Positions 32,689 through 42,282 of a stretch of DNA of 64,000 nucleotides are shown piece by piece. Position numbers and translations under genes: made by a program. This DNA is from Chryseobacterium sp. CH25. GTDB taxonomy: Bacteria; Bacteroidota; Bacteroidia; Flavobacteriales; Weeksellaceae. Each line of letters begins with the position of its first letter. Position 1 is the stretch's first letter. The DNA lies in NCBI RefSeq assembly GCF_004119455.1, contig NZ_NRQT01000001.1, positions 310,001 through 374,000 on the forward strand, written 5' to 3'. The notes under the pieces are model-generated. The model searched no databases, was not told where the DNA came from, and saw only the letters and a list, made by a program, of their open reading frames with translations.

Positions 32689-34128
32689 TTATAAAATTAC
32701 GGTCTGTATAGAATGGGCTGGTGCATTCAGCTTGGCTGCCATCCCTTCAATCCAAAGATTGGTTTCAATATCATTATCAGAATCGTTCATGATGACGGTA
32801 ACCAGCTGACCATTTTCATTCATAAACGCTGAAGAAGTTAAAGCAGCTCTGTTGGAAGATGAACCTATCCTCTGTGCATTAGGTTTAATATACTTTGAAA
32901 CGTGTCCTATATAATAATATTCATACGTGTAAAACACTTCTCCTGTTTTGGTATCGGCAATAATTGGAGCAAAACAGAAGTTTCCTTTATGGTTTGGACC
33001 TCCGGTTTCATCCAAAAGAATGTTCCAATCTGTCCATAAAGCATTTCCTTTATTAAAATCGTTCAGCATATTCTTGCTGTATAGTTCTCCAAGACTTACA
33101 TCGTAAATTCTATCCATCGCAAACTGTTCCTTACAACCTTCTGTGAAAGCAAGGAATTTATCAGGAAAAGCCCTGTGAGTTTCTGCCAGGTTATCAAACA
33201 GCTGGGTTTTGTTATTCCAGGTTTCATACCAGTGATACCCAATTCCGTGGGCATATTTTGAAGTTTCAGGATCGCTGAGTGTGGTGGTAGCTCTTTGATA
33301 GATCAGGTCTCTGTTGTGATCCCAGATCATTACTTTCTTATCCTTAAAGCCATTTTTCCAAAGCGTTGGCCCAAGATTATTTTTCAGGAACTCTCCTTCT
33401 TCTTCCGCTGTATAGATGCATGATTCCCAGGATTGTGTAGCCATAGGTTCATTCTGAACGGTTAATCCCCAGACATTAATTCCTCTTTTTTCGTATTCTT
33501 TGATAAATTTAATATAATAATCTGCCCAGGTCTGATAATATTGGTTCTCTAATCTTCCGCCTTTGTAAAGACTTTTATTAGATTTCATCCATGCTGGCGG
33601 ACTCCACGGAGAGAAATAGAAGGTAAAATTATTTCCAATAGCTTTTTGAGCTTCCTTAATTAATGGAATCTTATATTTCTCATCGTGGGCAACGTTAAAC
33701 GTTTTCAAAGCTGTATCATTATCTTCTACATAGGTATAAGAATCACTGGAAAAGTCACAGGAATTCATATTGGTACGAACTACCGTGTAGCCCAGACCAT
33801 TCTTGCCGAAATAAGCATCCAGAATCTCCTTCTGTTTGTTCTTTGGCATTTTATAGAATGTTTCTGCTGAGGCATCTGTAATAGCCCCTCCAATTCCGAT
33901 CAGCTTTTGATATTTAAAACCAGGAGCTACAAAAATACAGGCTTCTGTTTCTTTTGGCTGCCCGAACTGTTCAAATTTCACAGCACCTTTGTCTGTCATT
34001 CTTTCATTCACTTTCGAATTGGTCAAAATTACCTTAGCTGTTTTCCCTTCATGCTTTTTCCAATAATTCTGGGCATTGACATTGATGGCAACCCCTATTA
34101 CAAAACAACTTACGATTAGTTTTCTCAT
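32689..34128 (-). CDS. Secreted glycoside hydrolase family 30 enzyme
   Basis: A 479-residue glycosidase with a signal peptide (about 19 residues), a TIM barrel and a C-terminal beta-sandwich. The acid/base is Glu227 in VQNEP and the nucleophile is Glu330 in AFTEG. Other matches are IGGAITDASAETF, FSPWSPPAWMKSNKSL and the last domain ending HSIQTVIL. Family 30 includes glucosylceramidases and endo-beta-1,6-glucanases. In a locus with SusCD and GH16, action on beta-1,6-linked glucan branches is the best guess. It is the last gene of the SusC operon, 39 bases after the GH16 gene. Confidence 0.93.
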   Translation of the reverse strand: MRKLIVSCFVIGVAINVNAQNYWKKHEGKTAKVILTNSKVNERMTDKGAVKFEQFGQPKETEACIFVAPGFKYQKLIGIGGAITDASAETFYKMPKNKQKEILDAYFGKNGLGYTVVRTNMNSCDFSSDSYTYVEDNDTALKTFNVAHDEKYKIPLIKEAQKAIGNNFTFYFSPWSPPAWMKSNKSLYKGGRLENQYYQTWADYYIKFIKEYEKRGINVWGLTVQNEPMATQSWESCIYTAEEEGEFLKNNLGPTLWKNGFKDKKVMIWDHNRDLIYQRATTTLSDPETSKYAHGIGYHWYETWNNKTQLFDNLAETHRAFPDKFLAFTEGCKEQFAMDRIYDVSLGELYSKNMLNDFNKGNALWTDWNILLDETGGPNHKGNFCFAPIIADTKTGEVFYTYEYYYIGHVSKYIKPNAQRIGSSSNRAALTSSAFMNENGQLVTVIMNDSDNDIETNLWIEGMAAKLNAPAHSIQTVIL

Positions 34129-34167
34129 GATTTATTATTTTTTGAACCCAATTGGTTCTCTTTTTCA

Positions 34168-34977
34168 TTATTTATTTTGATAGACCCTCACATAGTCTAT
34201 ATAATATTTCTGTGGAAAAATACGGTCATCAATTCCTTCTTTTCCACCCCAAAAACCTCCTATTGCCAGATTTAAAATGATAAAATAAGGTCGGTCAAAT
34301 GGCCATGCTTCCCCGGTTTTTTCTGTATTTTCATAGGTGAAAAACTTTTTATCATCAATATAGACATCAATCTTTTCCGGTGTCCAATCTGCTTTATACA
34401 CATGAAATTTCTCGCTTACATCTTTTATAATTAAGGTATCCGTTTTCTGTGTTCCCTGGATATGATTGTATTTTTTAGTATGTACTGAAGCATGAATATA
34501 CCCCGGATTAAACCCTACGTGTTCCATGATATCCAGCTCACCATCATCCGGCCATTTCTTCATATTCTCACTCATCATCCAGATGGCTGGCCAGGTTCCT
34601 TTTCCTTTGGGAAGTTTAGCCCTTACTTCTATAGTTCCATATTGAAATGAAAATTTTCCTTTGGTTAAAAGTCTTGCAGAAGTATATTTATTTTTTTTCC
34701 AATCTTCTTTTCTGGCTTCAATAACCAGATTTCCATGTTCCATTCTGGCATTTTCAAGCCTGTCTTTGGTATAAAACTGGGCTTCTTCATTTCCAAATCC
34801 GCTTCCGCCTACATCATAATTCCATTTTGAAGAATCAGGGAGTCCTTTTCCATTAAACTCATCACTCCAGATCAATTTTCGTCTGGAATCTGACTGTGCT
34901 GAAACACAACTTCCCACAGACAGCATAAACATTGTAGCTGTACAAAGTTGAATGATATTTTGAAAGTTAAAATTCAT
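34168..34977 (-). CDS. GH16 beta-glucanase lipoprotein (laminarinase-like)
   Basis: A 269-residue lipoprotein (lipobox before Cys24) with a single GH16 beta-jelly-roll domain. The catalytic signature GELDIMEHVG gives nucleophile Glu147, Asp149 and acid/base Glu152. The extra Met in ExDxxE places it with bacterial laminarinases (endo-beta-1,3- or 1,3(4)-glucanases). Neighbouring motifs SARLLTKGKFSFQYGTIEVRAKLP and GTWPAIWMM are typical. It is likely to be attached to the outer membrane surface and to cut the beta-1,3 backbone so that SusCD can import the pieces. It is third of three hydrolase genes counted from the window's left end, in the middle of the hydrolase cluster. Confidence 0.94.
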   Translation of the reverse strand: MNFNFQNIIQLCTATMFMLSVGSCVSAQSDSRRKLIWSDEFNGKGLPDSSKWNYDVGGSGFGNEEAQFYTKDRLENARMEHGNLVIEARKEDWKKNKYTSARLLTKGKFSFQYGTIEVRAKLPKGKGTWPAIWMMSENMKKWPDDGELDIMEHVGFNPGYIHASVHTKKYNHIQGTQKTDTLIIKDVSEKFHVYKADWTPEKIDVYIDDKKFFTYENTEKTGEAWPFDRPYFIILNLAIGGFWGGKEGIDDRIFPQKYYIDYVRVYQNK

Positions 34978-35017
34978 ACTGTGATCATTACATATTGGCT
35001 AAGTTAGATTCTCGTGC

Positions 35018-36445
35018 TTAATTAAAAATATAAGTCGCTGTAGATTGTCCAGGAATCATTACCAGTGCGGTTTTCCCGGCAAATTTAATATTAAAATTCT
35101 CAACAGCTTTATTATCGTTCTGAACAATCAGTACTATTTTATCTGATGGGGTCTTAAATGCTGCTGTTGATAAATATTCCGTCTGTGTTGAAGCAATACG
35201 CTGTGACCCTGCCGGTATAAACTTAGACGCATGAGCCACAATATAATAAGCTACATTTCTGGTAAAATTTTCACTGTCTGAAATAGTAATGGCTCCTTTA
35301 CATTCTGTACATCCGCCTTCTGTATGAGGTCCGTATTTCGGGTCGTTGGCAAGATTCCACTCCAATGCTGTTTTACTCCAGTTTCTCATTGAACCTATGA
35401 TTACATTTTTCATATGCCAGTTCAGATCTTCATTGAAAGTTCCTTTTGAACCTGTCCATTGCTCTGTAAAGTATAGATTCTTATCAGGAAAAGCATCGTG
35501 TACGGTGCTTAATGCTGAAATATTGCCTTCATATAAGTGAAAAGCAGATCCATCAATATACTGATATGCTTCAGGGTCCTTTAAAATATCAAGAGCATAT
35601 TCCGGTTTATTGCAATTGTGATCATATACAACAATTTTGGTTTTAATACTGCTGGCTTTAAAAGCAGGACCTAAATATCCTTTGATAAAATCTCTCTGTT
35701 TTTCAGATGGCATATACATACTTGGATTATTCCCAGGATGTAAAGGTTCATTTTGAGGAGTAACTGCATCAATAATAATCCCTTCCTTCTGCATTCCCTG
35801 AATATATTTTACAAAATATCGTGCATAGGTTTCATAAAATTCAGGTTTTAAACTTCCTCCTTTTGATTTTCCGTTATCTTTCATCCAGACTGGAGCTGAC
35901 CATGGTGTTGCAATGATCTTAATCTTAGGATTGATGGCTAAAATCTCTTTCAACATCGCAATCAAGTCTTTATCTTTTGCTAAAGTGAATTTGGAAAGAG
36001 AAACATCAGTCTGTCCTTCAGGTAGATCATCATAAGAGAAAACTTCACCATCTAGATCCGAAGCCCCCATACTTAGTCTCAGATAACTGATGGAAACAGA
36101 ATTTTTATCACTTCCGAAAAGTTCATTCAACAAAGCTTTTCTCTTTGATGATGATAAACGATTAATCACCTCAACACTTCCTCCCGTTAATGTATATCCA
36201 AAACCATCAATATATTGAAACTTTTGGGTATCATCAATTTCAATATTCTGAAGATTATTGGACGTATTTACAAATCTGATTGGACTTTGAGGTTGAAATT
36301 TAATGCTTTCATCACCTTTGGTAAGCCAGTAATTCACTTCATCCTTTTTACTCTGAGCAACCGAGCTGCATGATAAAGGAAAAAGTACTACACCGCAAAG
36401 CAGTGCAGTACCTTTAAAGAAACTATATAAGTTGTGAAACTTCAT
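35018..36445 (-). CDS. GH30 lipoprotein, second paralogue
   Basis: A 475-residue glycosidase with a lipobox before Cys26. The GH30 acid/base is Glu233 in TPQNEP and the nucleophile is Glu328 in YFTEQW. GFGYTLTGGSVEVINRLS and ATPWSAPVWMKDNGKSKGGSL are typical of endo-beta-1,6-glucanase-like GH30 proteins. It is only distantly similar to the GH30 at 32689, so the two probably cut different linkages or chain lengths. It starts 2 bases after the SusD stop, showing tight coupling to the transport genes. Confidence 0.93.
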   Translation of the reverse strand: MKFHNLYSFFKGTALLCGVVLFPLSCSSVAQSKKDEVNYWLTKGDESIKFQPQSPIRFVNTSNNLQNIEIDDTQKFQYIDGFGYTLTGGSVEVINRLSSSKRKALLNELFGSDKNSVSISYLRLSMGASDLDGEVFSYDDLPEGQTDVSLSKFTLAKDKDLIAMLKEILAINPKIKIIATPWSAPVWMKDNGKSKGGSLKPEFYETYARYFVKYIQGMQKEGIIIDAVTPQNEPLHPGNNPSMYMPSEKQRDFIKGYLGPAFKASSIKTKIVVYDHNCNKPEYALDILKDPEAYQYIDGSAFHLYEGNISALSTVHDAFPDKNLYFTEQWTGSKGTFNEDLNWHMKNVIIGSMRNWSKTALEWNLANDPKYGPHTEGGCTECKGAITISDSENFTRNVAYYIVAHASKFIPAGSQRIASTQTEYLSTAAFKTPSDKIVLIVQNDNKAVENFNIKFAGKTALVMIPGQSTATYIFN

Positions 36446-36447
36446 AT

Positions 36448-37977
36448 TTAATATCCCTGATTTTGCTTAATTGATGTATTAATAAGCTCATTGTAAGGGA
36501 TGGGCAATACTTCATTTTTACCCGCTTTAAAACCTCTGGAAGCCAGCTTAGAAGGAGCTTCACCCCATCTTACCAGATCAAACCATCTATGCCCTTCTCC
36601 TGCCAGTTCTTTTCTTCTTTCATCTTTAACAGCCTGTAGAGAAACCGGAACAGATGGCAATCCTACCCTGCTTCTTACAGCATCCAGCAACGCCTGAGCT
36701 CTTGCCCCACTTCCATTGAGGGCTTCTGCTTCCATCAAATAAGTATCTGCTAATCTCAGCACAATATAATTTCTGCTGTAATTAAGCTCCGGAGCTCCGG
36801 GAAGTGAAGATACCTCAGCTCTTGTGGGAAGATATTTATTTAAGAAATAACCTGTATCATTATTAGCAGGGGAATAGGTAATTTTACCTTCAGCCGTTAA
36901 TTGCTTTGCATTAAATATAGTAGCATTTACTCTGGGATCATCTTTCATAACATTAAAAAGATCTTCAGTAGCCGTATTGAATGCCCATCCCGAAACAATA
37001 TCCGGAGAAGTAGGCAGCAATCTGTTATACCCTCTCGGTCCAATCATAATACAGATTGAATTTCCCTCATCTTTTCCCTGTCCCCAAAAACTCCAATCGG
37101 AATTTCCTTTATTGGTGTGCATCACTTCAAGAATAGATTCTGATGTAAACTTATTATCCGGCTTCCATAGATCATTATAGTTAGCAACCAATTTATATCC
37201 GTACTGACTGGCTTGCCCAGGCGTACCATTCACTTCTGCAAATTGTGCCGCTGCAAGATCTTTTTTATTGTTATACAGATAGATTTTACCCAGAATAGCA
37301 CGTGCTGTACCCTGGCTAATTCGTCCTACTTCAGCTTTATTAGTTGGAAGAATTGCTAATGGTAAATCATTAATTGAAGCAAGAATATCAGATTCAATTT
37401 GGTTGTAAACGGTCTGAGGATCTGCCTGAGGAATATGATAATAATCGTCAGAAGCTGCAATTGGTTTTAAAATCAAAGGAATTTTTCCAAACATTTTTAA
37501 CAGCTCAAAATAATAGAGAGCTCTTAATGTTTTAGCTTCTGCAATAAACCTGTTTCTGGTCTGATCATTCATTTTAGCTTCCGGAATTCTCTGGATAAGA
37601 AGGTTTGCTCTTGCAATTCCCTGGTAAAAATCATTCCAATAGGTTTTGGGAACCGTTATCTGGTCTATTGAATAATTTGAAAAACTCTGTATACCAGCAC
37701 CATCTGTAGGGCTTCCTCCTCCTGAATAGAAATCGTCTGACCCGGCATTGAAAAAGGTAACTGTATTTTCAAATCCTCCTGAATATTTTCTAAGTAAGTC
37801 ATATACAGACACCAATGCCGTGAAAGACTGTTCTTCGTTCTGGAAATAGTTGCTGGAGTCAAAAGCTCCTTTATTCTGTACATCTTCAATGAATTCATCA
37901 CCACATGAAACGGAACTGAATCCAATTCCTGATGTAAGGGCAACTAATAATATTGTTTTATATAATCTGTTTTTCAT
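36448..37977 (-). CDS. RagB/SusD family nutrient-binding lipoprotein
   Basis: A 509-residue outer-membrane lipoprotein with lipobox before Cys25. It has the alpha-helical tetratricopeptide-like SusD fold, seen in TRNRFIAEAKTLRALYYFELLKMFGKIPL near residues 135-165 and in the C-terminal RRKELAGEGHRWFDLVRWG. SusD proteins cap the SusC channel and capture oligosaccharides on the cell surface. It lies 6 bases after the SusC stop and 2 bases before the GH30 start, in one operon. Confidence 0.97.
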   Translation of the reverse strand: MKNRLYKTILLVALTSGIGFSSVSCGDEFIEDVQNKGAFDSSNYFQNEEQSFTALVSVYDLLRKYSGGFENTVTFFNAGSDDFYSGGGSPTDGAGIQSFSNYSIDQITVPKTYWNDFYQGIARANLLIQRIPEAKMNDQTRNRFIAEAKTLRALYYFELLKMFGKIPLILKPIAASDDYYHIPQADPQTVYNQIESDILASINDLPLAILPTNKAEVGRISQGTARAILGKIYLYNNKKDLAAAQFAEVNGTPGQASQYGYKLVANYNDLWKPDNKFTSESILEVMHTNKGNSDWSFWGQGKDEGNSICIMIGPRGYNRLLPTSPDIVSGWAFNTATEDLFNVMKDDPRVNATIFNAKQLTAEGKITYSPANNDTGYFLNKYLPTRAEVSSLPGAPELNYSRNYIVLRLADTYLMEAEALNGSGARAQALLDAVRSRVGLPSVPVSLQAVKDERRKELAGEGHRWFDLVRWGEAPSKLASRGFKAGKNEVLPIPYNELINTSIKQNQGY

Positions 37978-37983
37978 GTTATT

Positions 37984-40896
37984 TTAGAATTGAATGTTTG
38001 CACCAAATAAAAATGTTCTTGCCTGAGGGTAATAAGCCCTGTCTATACCATAAGAATCGTTTACAGCAATTTCGGGATCATATCCTGTATATTTTGTAAA
38101 CGTAAATAAGTTTTCTCCTGTCACATAGAATCTTACTTTACTTGCACCAAATTTCTTAGAAACTTCAGTAGGTAATGTATAGCCTAACTGTATTAATTTA
38201 ATTCTTACGAAATCTCCTTTTTGAAGATAATAATCAGACATCTTCGTATAGTTTTCATTTCTGTCGTTAACATCCAGTCTAGCCACGGTATTGGAAGTTC
38301 CCGGTCCTGTCCAACGATCAAGAATGGTCGTCTGATAGTTAGCATAGAAAAGATCCAGTCTTCTCAGACCCTGGAAAATCTTATTGCCTCCTTGCCCCTG
38401 TGCAAAAATCATCAGATCAACATTTTTATAATTCAGGTTCAAGGTTAATCCATAATTAAATTTAGGTACTGAACTTCCTAAATATTCATAATCTTCCTGA
38501 TTAATCCTTCCATCTCCATTGATATCCAACCTTTTAAAATCTCCAGGTTTAGCGTTAGGTTGAATTAAATCTCCATTAGCATTTCTATAAGCGTCTATTT
38601 CAGCCTGTGTCTGGAAAATACCAACATTTTTATATCCAAAGAAAGCCCCGTATGGTGATCCTACCTGGAATCTTGTCACATTACCCATTGATTGGAATCC
38701 TGCGAAATTTTCAAAAAGTTTATTATCCTCAAGTCTTGTGACTTCATTTTTCAGATAAGAAAAGTTTCCGTTGATTGAAATTCCGAAATCTGACCACGTT
38801 TTTTTATACCCCAGATTGATTTCTATACCCGTATTATTCATATCTCCTACATTTTTCCATGGTCTATCAGGAACCCCTACATATCCTGGAATATCTACCT
38901 GACGGAGAATATCTGTTGTTTTCTTTTTATACCAGTCTACTGTTAAGGTAAAATCATTTAAGATTTTAAGATCCGCGGCCACGTTCAACTGGGAAGTTTC
39001 CTCCCATCTCAGATCGGGATTTTCTAATGTAGTCGGAGCGTATCCAATAATAATGTTATTGTCACCAAATGTATAATTACTTCCGGATTTAAGTGAGCTT
39101 ACAAATCTGAAGTTCTCCATTGCATCATTTCCTAAGACACCATATCCTCCTCTAAATTTCAAATTGTTAACAATTTTATTCTCCGGCCAGAAATTTTCAT
39201 TAGAAATATTCCACCCTAAAGAGAAGGCTGGGAAATTTCCCCAGTGCCTGTTTCCTGCAAACTTGGAAGACCCATCTCTACGAATTGTTCCGGTAAAAAG
39301 ATATTTATCCTCATAATCATAAATAACCCTTGCAAAATAAGATGCCTTATGCGTTTCAACACCATCGTAAGCTGTTGCCAGACGGTTTTCTGCAGGAACA
39401 TCAAAATTAAAAGATGCATCTTCAAAATTATTAACAGGCAAATTGGTAAATGTAGCAGTACTTCCGGAACCAATATTATAAAAATAAGCCCCCTGTCCAA
39501 TTAATACACTTAAATGATGGCTGCCCCATTTATTATCATAAGTTAAAGTATTCTCTGTATTCCATTCTAATTTTTTATTGCTCTCTCTTAAAAAGCTGTT
39601 AAACACCGTATTTCTGGCATTTGTATTAAGATAGAACTTTGGAGTAAACTGTTCTTTCCCCCAATAGGAAAGTTTTCCATTCAAAGCAGTTTTGAATGTG
39701 AAATGGTCTAAAAATTTCAGTTCAGCAAACACACTGGCTACAAAATCATCAGACCAATTGTATTTTCCAAGTTGTGTTTGTCTGTATGCTAATGGATTGG
39801 TCATCTCATTTTCAACAATAGTAGATACTCCATAAGGATTACCAAAAGGATCTCTTATCAGATAAGGAGAAAGCTCTGCATTGTTATATGGACCAGTATT
39901 TAATAAATTAGGATCCGTAGCTACTACAGGAGTAATCGGATCCAAATTGATGGCAGAACTTAAAGGTCCACCAAACTCATCATTGGCATTTACCCCTTTA
40001 TTCTTTTGATGGGTATAGGTTAAAGTTTGCCCGATAGTAAGAAAATCAAACACTTTATGAGTTGAATTTAATCTTACATTCATTCTTTTATAATTAGAGA
40101 TATCTTTTAATACAATCCCGTCCTGTTCGTAATATCCAAACGAAGAATAAAAAGTAGATTTATCATTTCCTCCACTAACGCTGAATTCATGAGAAGTTCT
40201 TTCTGCAGTGTTAAAAATCTCTTTTTGCCAATCCGTTCCGGTTCCAAAAGATTGAGGATTTGTAAATTTTGCAGGTTGTCCACCATTAGTCAGTGCTTCA
40301 TTAATAATCATTCCATATTGACTGGCATTCAGAAGATCAAGCTTTTTAGCAGCAGAACTTAACCCATAAAATCCATTATAAGATAAGTTCATTTTTCCTT
40401 TTCTTCCCTTTTTAGTCGTTACCAGAATAACTCCTTTAGCAGCAGAAACTCCATAGATTGCAGAGGACGCACCGTCTTTCAGTATCTCAATATTTTCTAT
40501 ATCAGACTGATTGAGCCAGCCAATATTATCCACTACGATACCATCTACAACCCACAAAGGATCATTACTTCCTGCTCCGAAACTGGTTACCCCACGTACC
40601 CTTACTGTTGCGGCAGCTCCTGGCTGTCCGGAATTGGTAACAACAGAGACCCCTGCTGCCCTCCCCTGTAAGACCTGTTCCGGTTTACCTGAAGGAATGT
40701 CCTCAATATCCTTTGCTCTTACACTGGAAATTGCGCCTGTTACATTACTCTTTTTCTGAGTACCGTAACCGATCACTACAACCTCGTCAATTTTATTCTC
40801 TTTAGAAAGGGTATCCTTCTTAGTCTGAGCACTGAAATTAGCCGTGAAATAGAGAACGGCAACCGCGCCTAAGCTTAATGATATTCTTATGTTCAT
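37984..40896 (-). CDS. SusC/RagA family TonB-linked outer-membrane transporter
   Basis: A 970-residue TonB-dependent receptor. After a signal peptide (about 23 residues) comes the TonB-box/plug region IDEVVVIGYGTQKKSNVTGAIS, then PEQVLQGRAAGVSVVTNSGQPG and VRVRGVTSFGAGSNDPLWVVDG, all SusC hallmarks. The 22-strand barrel ends with FLFGANIQF. The carboxypeptidase-regulatory-like domain that usually precedes the plug in SusC proteins is missing. It imports glycan fragments, here probably beta-glucan oligomers, together with the SusD protein encoded 6 bases downstream. It is the first gene of the operon. A palindrome (40916-40928) lies in the leader. Confidence 0.97.
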   Translation of the reverse strand: MNIRISLSLGAVAVLYFTANFSAQTKKDTLSKENKIDEVVVIGYGTQKKSNVTGAISSVRAKDIEDIPSGKPEQVLQGRAAGVSVVTNSGQPGAAATVRVRGVTSFGAGSNDPLWVVDGIVVDNIGWLNQSDIENIEILKDGASSAIYGVSAAKGVILVTTKKGRKGKMNLSYNGFYGLSSAAKKLDLLNASQYGMIINEALTNGGQPAKFTNPQSFGTGTDWQKEIFNTAERTSHEFSVSGGNDKSTFYSSFGYYEQDGIVLKDISNYKRMNVRLNSTHKVFDFLTIGQTLTYTHQKNKGVNANDEFGGPLSSAINLDPITPVVATDPNLLNTGPYNNAELSPYLIRDPFGNPYGVSTIVENEMTNPLAYRQTQLGKYNWSDDFVASVFAELKFLDHFTFKTALNGKLSYWGKEQFTPKFYLNTNARNTVFNSFLRESNKKLEWNTENTLTYDNKWGSHHLSVLIGQGAYFYNIGSGSTATFTNLPVNNFEDASFNFDVPAENRLATAYDGVETHKASYFARVIYDYEDKYLFTGTIRRDGSSKFAGNRHWGNFPAFSLGWNISNENFWPENKIVNNLKFRGGYGVLGNDAMENFRFVSSLKSGSNYTFGDNNIIIGYAPTTLENPDLRWEETSQLNVAADLKILNDFTLTVDWYKKKTTDILRQVDIPGYVGVPDRPWKNVGDMNNTGIEINLGYKKTWSDFGISINGNFSYLKNEVTRLEDNKLFENFAGFQSMGNVTRFQVGSPYGAFFGYKNVGIFQTQAEIDAYRNANGDLIQPNAKPGDFKRLDINGDGRINQEDYEYLGSSVPKFNYGLTLNLNYKNVDLMIFAQGQGGNKIFQGLRRLDLFYANYQTTILDRWTGPGTSNTVARLDVNDRNENYTKMSDYYLQKGDFVRIKLIQLGYTLPTEVSKKFGASKVRFYVTGENLFTFTKYTGYDPEIAVNDSYGIDRAYYPQARTFLFGANIQF

Positions 40897-40915
40897 ATAC
40901 AGTCATTGTTTTAAT

Positions 40916-40928
40916 TCTCAAATTGAGA
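40916..40928. promoter_or_regulatory. Palindrome in the susC/MFS divergent region
   Basis: TCTCAA-A-TTGAGA is a perfect 6-1-6 inverted repeat, 20 bases upstream of the susC start. It is a candidate operator for the Nudix-type regulator encoded at 42283. Confidence 0.4.
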
Positions 40929-41072
40929 CAATAAAAATATATTTTTTTCAATTAATTAACATTATATTAATAAATATTTTAAAATTTCGTTTATTATTGA
41001 GGGTTAAAAGCCATATCTTCGCATTAATTATTCACAAAAAGTTATAAAAATTCAATAAAGTTAACTCCCGAA

Positions 41073-42266
41073 ATGACCGCTAAGCATTCCAAAATTTCTC
41101 TCCCGTTAAAACTGACCTTTCTAATTTTCTCAATGGTATTAAACTGTATGGGACTTATTATCCTTCAGCTTGCAGATGCCAATATCACTTATGGAGAGCT
41201 GGGATTTCTGGAATCATTCAAAGACCTGCCTATTGCATTTATCTCTCTGTTTGCGGTAAGTTTCATTAATAGAACCGGAGCAAAAAAAGCATTAATTGCT
41301 GCTTTGGCTATAGTAGGAGTCTGTTCCTGTCTCCTTCCGTTTATAGAAGAGTTCTGGTTTTATAAAGTTTGGTTTGCGATTATTGGAGCCTGTTTTGCCA
41401 TTGGAAAAATATGTGTATTTGGAATCATCAGGAATAATATTTCAGACGAAAAATCTTTGGCTAAAACCATGAACAGCGTGGAAGCTTCCTTTATGATAGG
41501 GATTTTTGCAGTGAATACAGGTTTCGGATGGCTGATTTCCAGTCAGTATTCCGAATTCTGGAGGTTTGGATTTCTGTTGATTGCCCTATTATCTGCCATC
41601 ACTATATTCCTGCTTTCAAAAATAGAAATAACGGAGTCTAAACCATCTGAAAGCAAAAGCATATTCTCGGAATTATCAGGATTTACAACACCTGTAGTTG
41701 CTTTATTCCTTGCGGTGGTTTTCTTTATTGTTTTTGTAGAACAGGGATTTAATTCATGGCTGCCTTCATTTTATAAGAATCATCTGAAAGTCAATTCTTT
41801 TTTTGCTCTTCAGGCCACCTCTTTTCTTTCCCTTTTTTCCTATGCCGGAAGAACTATTACAGCCAATATCATCCGTAAATTTTCATTATCAAAATATTAT
41901 ATCATCTGTATATCGCTTATCGTTGCATTATTGCTTATGATTCTGGGAATTCAGTATTTTGATTCTGAAGATTCAAGGGTTATTCTATTTCTGTTTCCGG
42001 TTGTAGGATTGTTTCTCTCTCCGCTCTACCCTGTTGTCAATTCAAAAATGATTGCTGTGGTTGATAAAGAAAAGATCAACCTGTTTACTTCATTGATTGT
42101 CATTTTTTCTTCTCTGGGAAGTTCCGTGAGCTCTATTATCATGGCTATACTCTTTGGGAAGCAACTTTTAAACTTTTATCCATTATATATTTTATGCTCT
42201 GTAATTCTTCTTTTTGTGATTAGTTTGATGTATTTTAACGTCTCAAAAAGAAAATATAGAAAATAG
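41073..42266 (+). CDS. MFS transporter, probable sugar uptake
   Basis: A 397-residue inner-membrane protein with about 12 transmembrane segments, divided into two halves by a short cytoplasmic loop near residue 190 (EITESKPSESKSIFSEL). The first half has LESFKDLPIAFISLFAVSFINRTGAKKA, and the second VEQGFNSWLPSFYKNHLKV and YAGRTITANIIRKFS, as in the major facilitator superfamily. It is divergent from the susC operon and 16 bases upstream of the Nudix-type regulator. Import of the glucose or glucan product released in the periplasm is therefore likely. Family certain, substrate inferred. Confidence 0.88.
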   Translation: MTAKHSKISLPLKLTFLIFSMVLNCMGLIILQLADANITYGELGFLESFKDLPIAFISLFAVSFINRTGAKKALIAALAIVGVCSCLLPFIEEFWFYKVWFAIIGACFAIGKICVFGIIRNNISDEKSLAKTMNSVEASFMIGIFAVNTGFGWLISSQYSEFWRFGFLLIALLSAITIFLLSKIEITESKPSESKSIFSELSGFTTPVVALFLAVVFFIVFVEQGFNSWLPSFYKNHLKVNSFFALQATSFLSLFSYAGRTITANIIRKFSLSKYYIICISLIVALLLMILGIQYFDSEDSRVILFLFPVVGLFLSPLYPVVNSKMIAVVDKEKINLFTSLIVIFSSLGSSVSSIIMAILFGKQLLNFYPLYILCSVILLFVISLMYFNVSKRKYRK

Positions 42267-42282
42267 TTTTATTTTTACATCC

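Noticed and set aside
32689..34128. Naming the GH30 proteins glucosylceramidases
   Set aside because: The family also contains beta-1,6-glucanases, and the SusCD/GH16 context favours glucan; ceramide action has no support here.
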